From Clytia hemisphaerica (taxonomy: Eukaryota; Cnidaria; Hydrozoa; Leptothecata; Clytiidae), in NCBI GenBank assembly GCA_902728285.1, contig CACVBU010000817.1, positions 62,001-126,000 of the forward strand: 64,000 bases of DNA, read 5' to 3'. Shown here piece after piece: positions 37,101 through 49,100 of the stretch. Numbering within the stretch: position 1 is the stretch's first letter; every line of letters begins with the position of its first letter. Both the position numbers and the translations under genes were made by a program. Below the pieces are notes generated by a model. The model was not told where the DNA came from. It saw only the letters and a list, made by a program, of their open reading frames with translations, and did not search any database.

Positions 37101-40100
37101 GTTTGGAGACACGAGAAGTTTTTTTGTATCGGTTCAATGCAATATGCTCCATCCCACCAACACAAGAAAAACAGTGCGTGTCCCATAGTTTTTTTTTTTT
37201 CTTTTGTTTCATGAGACAAAAATTGAGGGAAATACCCAAAAGACTTGCTCCATTGTCCCAATGACAAAGGTGAGAGAACACATAAATGTTATTAAAATGA
37301 TTGTCGATTTCACTTTTATTGGTAGAAAGAAAAATGGGGTGGAGACAGGAGAAAGCCTTTCAGGTTGGTGGGATGGAGCATGTTGCCATTGCACCAACGC
37401 GAAAAAAACATCTCGTGCTCCCAAACCTTTAGTTTGTATTAACCCTAATCCCAGGATAGAAACTTGTATCATTTATTAGGAGTCTTGTAGAGATTAACTA
37501 CAATTATGGTATCCTGAGATCCGAAAGTCCTAAATTTAAGTCTTGTCTCATGCTAAAACTCAGACTTAAAACTCTACTTTCTAACTGTAGTTTAACACGC
37601 TAAAAAATCATTTGGTGTTTAAAATTTCGCCGGGAAATCCCCTTTGTCTCAAATGTTTTGTCCATTATTGTACCTTTAAAGATCTAGAAATACTCTTAGG
37701 TTTTTACGTAAAAAACACTTCGATTTACCAATACACCTTTTTTATGAGAACATCTAAAAATTTTGAAGCCATTGAGCCTAAAAATGTTCTTAAAATGGTC
37801 ACCATTTGAAAGTATTTTTGTGCCAAATTCTCTATGAAATCGGGTGGTTTTGAGTCTGTAAAGCCTTGATTATCTTAACTTCTTCTTAATATTTTGGCCA
37901 TTAAAGCTTTATGTTCTTGAATATAGTTTGTTCTTATAAGAAAACGTAAATCGTTGTAGTTGTTGGTGGATTACAACACACTAGCAATGTGGAGATGAAT
38001 TTCTCCCAATTCACCGTCTCTGACCAGTCAGTAGACAAGAATTCACTTCCAACTCTACCCAGTCGCAATTGAGTCCTCGGGTTCCACATATGGACCCGTA
38101 GCTCGATGGTGTAGAGCCAATACCCGCGAATGGCATGGTTGTGAGTTCGAGTCTCACCGGATCCGTTAGTTTATTCACTTCATTGTACATCGTTGACCTT
38201 TTTAGCCGGAGTTCGTGCAATGATATCAAGATCAGAGGCTATCACAAAGAAAAGACCGACTACAAAGATGGTTTCTACATGCTAAAAGACAATTTGAATG
38301 TTTATTGTGATATGGAAACCACCCCTAAAGAAGGATGGACTCTTTTAGTGTCTTCAAACAACAACGGATGGAGTGGAGACCAGGTTAGAATGAACCCTTA
38401 CAGTTCCTACTACCCTTTTCTCGCGCTAGATTCAAATTTATTTATTTTCAAGCTTCACTATCAAAGTTTGTTTCCATAAAATTTAAATTGAGAATATATA
38501 GAGAAATATAGTAATATCTCGTTGGTTAGATAATTTCGAGTGGCTTGATGTTAAAATTTTCTAAACGCTCAAATAATGAAGTCGAAAAATGAAGAAGAAT
38601 AAAACGATGAATTTTTATATTCTAAACAAAAAAATTTTATTCATGATATGCACCACTGGAGAGTCTTCTGAGAACTTTCCACCCAATACGTCACTTAAAC
38701 AATAGAAAAAGTGACGTATTTGGGTGGAACAAAAACAGAAAAGTTGCATAATTTCGTGAAGTCATTGCAGTCATTACTTTCTCCTATGTATTTTTCATAT
38801 ATCTTATGGGTCAAAAGTTATAACCCCTTGCAATGGGTCCATCTCTTTAAAGCATTTTTTAAGAAATTTATCGCTCATAAAGACCGTTCGATAAAGTTTT
38901 TGACTTTGGATCGAGCTCGAGCGTTTGTTTCCACAATCGTGAAGATTATAAACATGAAAAACTCGATGATACGACCTTTAGATAATATCTAAATACACCC
39001 CCTTCTCACAGACCCACTGGAACCCCTTCCCACTGGAAAAATTGGCCAAAATATCGTCCCCGGTGGAAATTGATCCTCCCATCACTGAAAATAATCAAAT
39101 AAACCAATCCTCACTACAAAATATTATGCCATTTTCCCATCCCTACTAAATTTTCTGACTTGAGAACAAAAGAATTTAAATCCCCAGCCATATGGGATAT
39201 ATAATATGGGAATATCAATCCCCATTGAGTTTCAGTCCGTTATTTTTATCCCCACTAGCTGAAAAAATCCTACCGGGTCTGTGAGAAGGGGTTGTCTAAA
39301 TTCATTGTATGCTTACTATTCCACCGTTTTTCAACTCTTTAGGTCTTGGAACGTAATATCAATCATCCTGGTTTACATATAGACTATTCCATCTTGGGAC
39401 GTGCCAATCAAATGAAATCTCTTTCAAAGAATAACACTTTCAAATATATGTTGGATGCAAAGAGACGTGGACATTGGGGTGGTATATGGTCCGCACCTAT
39501 TGGATATTCGTAAGTTGATTGATCCAGTTGGCACACAACGTTGTTTTAACGATTATCTAACGTTATATGGACGTTTTATCTGATGCTAACAGATAAAATT
39601 TGAAACAGCGTTGTGTGTCAGCTGCCTTAGCCCACACCATGTTCAGGGATGAAGTCCTCATTGGAATTGTAATTTATTGAAGCAATCTTTTCATAGGGAC
39701 GAATCTCCAGCGCGGTGACTCAAACTTTCTTTCCTTGCCTTCTGAACCCTACTCAAGCCTTAGAACACCCCCTAATCACTCATTTTTGCTATGCTTTCAC
39801 CGCCTTTACCCTGCCAAGCCTGTTTTTTGGATTTGCTAAGGGTTGCATTGAAGGGTTGAAGCGGGCTTAGCATGAAGGAAGAGCATCCAGCTTCAAAACC
39901 TTTGCGCCCCTAGCTTGCTAGCGAGCGCCCCATAGAATTCAGAAGCCAGCAAAATTATATAGTTACTACAATACAGTATGTTGCCTCCAAAACGTTGAAA
40001 TATGAAAATTTCTCTCAAATCCAGAGGAAAAGAAGTTTTAGCCCCCAAAACGTAGGTTTGCAACTTTAGCGATTTCACGAGATCTCTTTAAAGTTTGGAA

Positions 40101-43100
40101 ATGAAATTTAAAGGGTTTTGGGCATAAATTTGTTTGATAAAATCTCTACAGTACACTGGTTGTTAAAACGCAGGTTTTAGTTAAAATCTAATTATGGAGC
40201 CCAGTGGTAATAGGGGAGAAACTATGAACATAAGAGTTGTGTGTTGTGATGAGAGAAAGAACATTTGAAAAATTTAAATCACAAAATGAGTGAGAAACAA
40301 AGTAAAAAAGAGGTAAAGAAAACAGAAAGTACAAGAAAAGAAGGCTCTAGAAGAAGAGTCAGCTCTATGAATTAGTATATGGTAATATTCCTGAACTTTC
40401 TGATTGTCACCTTCATGATGGTAAGGCTTTTCGGCAGTCAGCGGTGTCTTCATGCATGTTACTCATCATCCACCTCCAATTTAATCGAAATTATTGTATA
40501 TGTACGTATAAGACTTGGGAAAAAAAAAAAGTGGGACGGGGGGCATATTCCAAAAAATGGGGGTGCCATTTTATAAAATTGAATTTGGCCCCAATGGTAT
40601 CGAAGGCTTTCAAGTAATCTATTAGGATGGATAAGGTAACTTCACCTTTCGGCCATTACGTTTTTGATATCATTCCTCAGTTTAATTAGTAAGGTTAGGG
40701 TGGAGTGTCGTTTACGAAATCCAGACTGAGTTTGATGGTAATTCAGTAGAGAAACAAACACTCGAAAATTTCAATGTCGAATCCAGATAAACTCCAGATT
40801 AGCTCTACAAGGAAGTATAAAACGTCCAAACTTTTTGAAGCCATCGGATGTTCTTAACTTTTTGAGCTTTCAGCCTAAAAATTTTATTAACATGTTCTTA
40901 TTTTCATCATTTTGTATCCATCTTCCTAAGAAAGTGGGTGTTTTAGAGTTTGTAAAGCCTTCAAATGTTCTTAACTTGTTCTTAATATTTTGGCCATCGA
41001 AGCCTCATGTTCTCATATAGTTTATTGGGAGTTTATTCTTATAAAAAAACGTGTATGATAAGTGGAATAATCATGTCATTCTTTAAATATTCTTATAAAA
41101 AATATGAAATCAAATTAATGCAAATAATACAAACCACAGAGAGATATCATATTCTTTTCAATGCAAAAAAAAAAAGATTATTTAAAAAACAAACAACACA
41201 GACAGTATACTTTATTGCAAGAAAGAGCATGACAACTTTTAAGATGATAATATTTTCTTGAAGAGAGAAAGACATCAAAAATGGATTCTGCTCATTGTGC
41301 TACCGATCCTTTACGTTTGAAACCAAATCAAAATGGTGACCAAATTCAAAAATTAAAAGAAGAAATGTCGAAAATGAAAGAAGATTACGAACGGAAAATT
41401 CTTGAATTACGAGCATCAAATTAAAGTGTTGGAGTTTGAGAAAACTTTGAGTGAAAAAGACAATATTATTCAAACAATGAAGCACCAACGCGAAATCGAG
41501 AAGCTCAAAATGGAGCAGAAAGAATTTGAGGTTAAATCGAAAATGACTGATAATGGCGACGAAAATGAAGTTGCAAGATTTCAAGAATGTGACAACAAGA
41601 TTACTCTAAACGATGCCAAACTTGCCATGATTGATGCAAAAGTTGTTGAAATCAACAACCAATCCGTTGAAAAAGATAACAAAATCATCCAATTGAAAAC
41701 CGAAATTGATGCCAAACTTGCCATGATTGACGCAAAAGTTGTTGAAATCAACAACCAATCCGTTGAAAAAGATAACAAAATCATTCAATTGAAAACCAAG
41801 ATTGATGGTTTTGAAAACAAACTTGCTGCAATGAAGGTAGAAATAATTCAAAAAATGGAAGCGAATAAGGATGACCTAGTTGCTATTCAAAGAAAGATTG
41901 GAACTTCTATTGATGAATTGCCAGAAATGGAGAGCCTCATTTGGGGTGCAGGAAAGTTTATGGAAGGGTTGGTAGTCAAGAAGTTGAACCCAGCCCCATC
42001 TTATAAGCAATGGTATGAACACATTTCGTCGTTTATGACGAATGGAAAATTGTATTATGATAATGCAAAATACTTTTTTTGTCGGAAAGAGATGGACCAA
42101 CGATTTGGCGAGATATTCTTTACATCAGAGAGGATAAAACGGGAAAGATGGTGGGGACATGTCTGTATTGTTGTTGATGAATTTCATAATGATCTTTGGA
42201 ATAAAGGGAAAGTATGGTTACTTCATCCAACCGATCAATCTAATATATTGGAGATTCTGAAAAACAGAACGGAAACAAATTATGATAGCTGGTATAGTGG
42301 AAAGGGAAATGTAGATGGCCATTTTTATTATGGCGATAAAGATTCTGTCATTGTTTTCGGTATGATAAAATAATGATTTGTTATAACTATAAGGTATGAA
42401 TTTCAAATATAAAGTTTCATTATCAAAAGAAATGCAGATTCACATGTAAAATCTTGTAAAACTGAAATCCTTTCTTTTAGCCATGGCCCTTCAGCGGAGT
42501 TTTTTCGAGGGGGCGCCAAAGAAACAGGGGCGACAAAATCAATAAATAAGCTAGGACAAAATTTCTTTATTCAAAACCTTTGCGCCCTTATAGCTTGCTC
42601 TTTAGCGTCCCATAAAATTCAGAAGCAGCAAAATTTTATAGTTACATACTGTATGCCAGCAGTATGTGGCCTTTTTTTGGGACAAGCTGGAGTTTTTACA
42701 AGCTCTCGTTTGATTTGGTTGGTCGTTAACCTGTAATAAAACAATTTTGTTACTTTTTCTAAAGAACGCGTCATCTCTACTACTTCAAATAACCAATTAG
42801 TGAAGTCTCTTGTAAAAACTCCAGCCCATCCCCTTTTTTTGCTGCGTGCAAAACTTTAACCTCTCTACTTTATTTCCCAAAAGTTCTTTTTCATAATTTT
42901 CAATTTCAACAATATCTTTCAATCGCTTAAAGATAAGTAACTTTTTTCCTAATGACCCCCAAAACGTAGGTTTGCAATTTTACCGATTTTCTCGAGAAAG
43001 AATATGAACACAAAATTTTGACCATAGTTTGGAAATTTGATTTAGAGGGTTTTGAGCATAAATTAGTTTGATAAAATTTTTACACATGGTTATCAAAACG

Positions 43101-46100
43101 CAGGTCTGGGCCCCCAAAACGTAGTTTTCGCTAAAATCTAATTATGAATCCCAGGGGACCATTCAAAAAGTACGTAAGCTGTGAGGATTTCGTCTATGAT
43201 GGAAGGTGGATTTTACAAAGCAAATAAGCACATATTCTTAAACTTTTGCTGAATTATGCAGAATTCTGAGATGGAAAAGCCACTTTATATACTTCCCAGC
43301 TGGGCTTTGTTGAGACGAAACTCTGTCTGAGAAGAAAGAAATCTTAACACTACAACCCATTATAAGTTTCTTTAACTTTGATTTTGTCTTGAAAGATATA
43401 TAATATCATGTGGGTCCTTTTGATGGTAAGGCTTTTCTGCGGTCGGCAGTGTCTTCTTCTACATGCATGAAAGTACTAGTTACTCCTCCACCTCCAATTT
43501 AATCGAAATTATTGCATAATGTATTAAAACACTTGGGAAAAAACACCATTCGAAAAAAATGGAGGAGGGGGCAATATTCCCAAAAATGGGGGCGCCATTT
43601 AAAAAAATTGACTTTGGCCCCTGCTGAAAGATTTTCTCACAACGCCATTGCAGCTACGTAGCGCAAGTTTATGGTTTCAATCCCCAGCTGGGTCATACCA
43701 AAGATTCCCTTAATACTATATGCTTGATTCCCAGCAACTAAAGAGTCGAATCAAGGGTAAATTGAGAAGTCAAGGGAAATGAGTTGCGCCCTCCCCTAAC
43801 CTCTGGTAGAAAACTAAAGAAAAGTGAGTCTTCGGGTCGCCCTCAACTGCGGTCGCAGACTAACTACTTGCTAGTTTACATTTCAAACAACTTATTAAGA
43901 TGGGAGGAAAGTGCCTACTGCACAAATTTCACTATCCACAACCCCGACCGAAAGTGACTGTACCACCCGGGGGGGGGGGGGGGGTATTAGGGTTGGCGAA
44001 TGAGGGGTATGTGCGGACGGGACCTCCAAAAACCGACCCTTAGAGAGACTGATTTTTGCTGAAAAGGTGACCCTTAGAGAGACTTTTTGAATTTTTTTTT
44101 TCGATTTTTGAAAAAAGTCATACCCTTAGAGAGACCATGGAGGTATAAAGAAACAGGAGAAGTATGCTATTGTAACCAAGCTCGCCCTACGATTAAAAAA
44201 GTTACGATGTATGCATGCTCATAATCTCATATATCGTGCATTTTTAATGAGCTCTTTTATCCATAGGTGAAATCCTATTGGCTCATTTAAGCTTTAGAAA
44301 TTAGATGAGACGAGATTCATTGTTTCTGACATCAGTGTAAGAAAATATTTGGACTAAAAAAAGGCCTGTAAACTTGGCAATCCTTCATCAAATGATAAGA
44401 TTTTTCGATCAATGTTTTCCTTAAGGTGAACTCTATTGCTTGATACTTTCCTCCAAAATTCTCCAGCGACTTTATGTCTACAGATTGAGTCTGAAATCGT
44501 GTGTGCTTATAAAGAACTTTTCATTTTCTGGCTTGAGAAAATATCTTTTCAAAACAAAATTGAACGGATAGCGAAATGGAACATAAACTTGCTTCGTGGA
44601 CGAATTTTTATCTAATTTTCGTATATTAAAAGGCGAGAATCTTCAATACTGATTATCAGAATGTTCATAGCAAACTTGAGTTCTACTAAAAAGTCTTATT
44701 TCATCGGGCGAGCTTAGAATTTCTTTTGATACATTTTATAAAAGAAATCAAAAGACTTTAACGACCAATTAATTACCGACACATTCAACTCCTGTTTTTC
44801 TTTATACCTCTATGGAGAGACTTACAATTTTTTTCGATTTTTGGAAAAAGTCATAATTTTTTCTCTGGAAATCAAAAAATTTCCTAAAAATCCTGAATTT
44901 TCCGACCCTTAGAGAGACAAATTTAAAACTTTCTGATTTTTCCAACCCTTAGAGAGACTTTAAAAGGTGAAAAAACCGACCCTTACCGTCCGCACATACC
45001 CATCATCCATTTTTGCATATTCATTCCTCTTTGTGTATTGTGTATAATAACGACTAACAGTTTATAAATACGCATGCGTTTTAACTTTGTTTTGAAAATG
45101 AAGCAATAAATACGAAGTAGACACTTTCTCTATACGATAAGCGTCCCTAGTGCAATGGTAGAGCATCCAGCTACGGTGCGTAAGGATGTTGGTTCGATCC
45201 CCCGCCGGGTCTTACCAAAGATTCTCAAAATAGTACTTGAGTGGCTCTGCTTGATGCTCAGCAACTAAAGAGACGGATTAAGGGTAAATTGAGAAATCAA
45301 CTAGACACTTTCTCCATATGATATTCTTTGTTTACAGATTCACACAAACATCCAGTGGTCTCGAAAACGTCAATATGATCCAACAATTCAGTGTCTGGGC
45401 ATATGAAGAAAACTGGTGGAGCAAACCAAGGAAACGTTTCCCCTATTTAGGACGACCAGAAAAATTTAAAGCTTTATTAACCACAGCCTCTTATGACCTT
45501 TATACCGAATGGGGAACCATTATTGCCAATACTTCAGATAACAAAATCCCAGCCAGATGGATTTATCCTGATATGACGAGTCCAGGATCGATTTGGTATT
45601 GGTTGAACGAAAATGATTGTAATTTAGATTATGGAAAAGGTAAAAGGCGTTTAATTTTAGTTGACAATTTCTCCTAATAAACACTATAATTTCTTACTAC
45701 AGTTTTTTAGAGCTGACTAGTCCGCTATTATGTTTTCAATTCTGGTCGTCAACAGCGCTGTTAACGTTTTGGAATCCGAATATTCTAAAATCTTATGTCA
45801 ATTACCGGGTGTCTCTGAAAAAACTACCCCCTGTTTGATTCAAAATTGCGAAAAAGTGAATAAATATATTAGCTTGATTTTTTCGAAATCATTTCGAGGA
45901 GGGTTTAACTTAAATTTTGGTATATCAAACTTTAAAATTGCTTCATTAGATCAAAAGTTATGACAAAAAGAGTAAACAAATTTCTTTCAAAAAGAGCGAA
46001 AAAAGACGAAAAAACAGGGTATCAAATCTTTTGTTAGAAAAAAAGACACTCAAACTTTTTCTTCGTCTCTTCTCCACTCAAATAGACTCGCTAAGCTTTG

Positions 46101-49100
46101 GAAACTTTTGGAAAAATTTTGATAAAAGTTTGCTGCCTGTTGAAACTTTATGCTCATTAATGAATCCAAAAGGAGCTCTAAATTGGCATTAAAAACCATT
46201 AAAAACGAATAATAAAACAAAAAAAGATGCACAGAGGAGCGAGTTCAAAAGTAAAACTTTACTGTTAATAAAGTACAGTGTTTTCTTGTCTAATTTGATA
46301 CCCTGTTTTTTCGTCTTTTTGTGCTCTTTTTGAAAACAATTTTTTTACTCTTTTTGTCTTAACTTTTGATCTAATGAAGCAATATTAAAGTTTGATATGC
46401 CAAAATTTAAGTTAAACCCTCCTCTAAACGATTTCGAAAAAATCAAGCTAATACATGTTTTCACTTTTTCGCAATTTTGAATCAAACAGGGGGAAGTTTT
46501 TTCAGAGACACCCGGTAGAAAATAACATTTTCGAAATCTGGACTCACTTCCCGGGGGGATGTCAGCCTCTAAAGCGTTTAAAGGAATCTGACAAGACGTA
46601 ATGCACCTGCAACGTGAAAAATTACTAAAATAAAGTAATTTGAGCACTAAATTCCTTGAAATTCTCCCACATGTAAACTTCTGCTCCCGAATTAATAGCG
46701 AGTTTATTTGTTTTGTTTATTTTATGAAGGAGTAACTAAATGATTGGAAAATTCTGTCTATTGTTCTTCAAAAATGAGGAGTGTAAAAACGATGATTTAC
46801 TGTAGCCTCAGTCGGTCAAGATTTAAGCAAATGAAATATTAAACCCCCCTGTGACCACAAAGAAACACAAACTAGAAATCCAGGACTTAGTTGTCATTCC
46901 CAGCCTTGCCTTTGTAATTTCAGTTTATGGCAATTTTCCTCCACTTGTTCCCCAGTGTTATTATAAGGATCCAATTTTGAAACCCTAATCCCTCATATTC
47001 ATGATATGCACCACTTTAATGTCTTCTGGCATTACATCATGGACCCAATAGCTGATTGGTTGTAAGTGACGTAAAATCCGCCGATTACGTCACTTTCAAC
47101 CAATCAATTGTTGGTTTCCTGGAAGTCATTGCAATGGTGCATATCTTGAATAGGAATACTTTCTGGACTTATCATTATCAGATTATTGCCCTTGTAATTT
47201 CAGTCGATGGTGGATTAACCTCCTGGTCAACTTGGTCAAAATGTTCAACTTTCTGCGGTCAAGGAACGCAAAGTAGAAATCGTCTTTGTATTAACCCGAT
47301 CCCCAAGTGCGGTGGTGATGATTGTGACGTCACAAAGACTACTGAAGAAACTCGACAATGTACTGGTTCATGTTATGGTAAAACTTTTTTTTGTTTTTTT
47401 TTGTGCTTTTTATGATTCTGGAAGAACATACAGTCAACTTTCCCCTATTTCGAACTTCAATCATTTGAATGTTTCTTTAAAAATTGAACTAAAACTTTGG
47501 TCCCCTCAGCTAAAAATTCTCTTTATAATTCGAATATTTTTCAAGGCTTTAAATGTTCTCAAACTGTTCTTATTGTAATATGACCCAGTTTATAAGAACA
47601 TCGAGGCTGAAATTCGTCAAAAAATTAAGAACATCGTAAGAACATGCCTAGCCTCAGTTTGGAAAAAAATGACAAGAAACTACAATTTTTTCCTCTTTTC
47701 GGCAGTGTTTACCGAACTTAGGCATGGATTTTCTAATTTTTTATCGAGAGTCAAATATTATCCAAATCTTTTTCTATTCGAAGAAAAGTTTCTAGTCCAT
47801 TGAAGATCAAGGCTTAAATGCTCTTAAACTGTTCTTATTGTAATATGAATTTAGAACATTTCATTCATTTCAAACCTTCAGTGTGGAAATGATGCAAAGT
47901 CGACACCAAATTATTATTTGTTAACACCGAGGTCTACGCCAAAAAAATGTTCCACTTGCGGAACAGCGATATTGCAGGGGGGGTTGGGGGCGCCCCAAAC
48001 AGGTTCAGGGCTTAGCCCTGGGATGTTTGATTTTTTCACCCATAAAAGTTGCTCACAAGCTTTATATTCTATTTACACTCTACGCCGTTATATGGTGGTC
48101 GAGGGAAAGGCGACGAGCGAGGTGGATGTGCTTTAAACCTAGTGCCATGAAATCGAGCGGTAGAATGGCGGTGCTTCTCTTGTCTTGAAAAGCTTTGACT
48201 TACGCCAATATCTTACTTAATATCTGCTTTTTACGCCAATACGCCAAAGGTAATTACGTTCGCGGGCAGAAACTTTCACATTTTTCGCGATTTTGATCCT
48301 TTTTCGCGAAAGTTTCTGCCAGGTAAGAAATTAAACTTTAAAAACGCAAAAGTTTTTTTTCGCGAAAAATAAACTTTCCTACTCAGTTTTGCACTATTTG
48401 ATAAATTTTTGTGTGTTTTATGAGTTTTTGTTAGCAAAAAAGGCAAATTTTATATGAATTCGCAAAAATTCTATCTGTGAAATTTCGCTTAAATTCGCTA
48501 AATTTCGTGACTTTTTGACTTCGCGAAACTTGCCGCCCGCAAAACTTTCTGCCCTTAAAGTACTGTCTCACGCGGAATATATTCGGCGTACTGTGCACCA
48601 TTTCCAGCCTGAGCCTTCATACGTCAAGATTTTCCGGGTAAAACTACAATGACTTTAAACCCCTGTGTGAAACGGTGTTAATGTTCTTGTTGTAGTCTTA
48701 GTCTTAAAATTGTTTTCTATTACTTTGTTCTTAGGTTTTTGCCATTACAGTCTCGTGTTCTTATAAAATTGTTCTTATAAAAAGACGTGTAATGCCCATT
48801 TGTTACCATACATTTAACTCTCTAGAATCGCAAATTGTCACCCATGACAATTCATTCTGTCTGGAGCCCGTCACGGGCGGTTGCAACCCACCCGATAACA
48901 CCAATATTCATTTCCGACCAAAATCAACAAAATGCAATGATGAAGAATCTAAATTCATTTTTGATCCCGACTCTGGCAAACTTGTGCACAAATGTAGTCA
49001 AAAGCCAGTTTGTGTCAAAGACGGTAATACAGGATATGGCACTAAACTGGTTGTCAGTTCGACGTGTCCGGAACCGAGTCCAACTTTAAGGCTGTCCAGG

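Larger units (their letters stand above)
36830..38205. other. Intron with repeats and tRNA-like segment
   Basis: Holds an inverted-looking repeat (36905-37500: ACTAAAGGTTTGGAGACACG and GCTCCCAAACCTTTAGTTTG arms; GGATTAGGATTAGAGG near 36985 versus CCCTAATCCCAGGATAG near 37445), the MITE at 37731-37950 and the tRNA-like block at 38091-38163. Confidence 0.6.

Noticed and set aside
37052..37479. Several overlapping short ORFs
   Set aside because: They lie in the arms of the 36.9-37.7 kb foldback and show no protein pattern.
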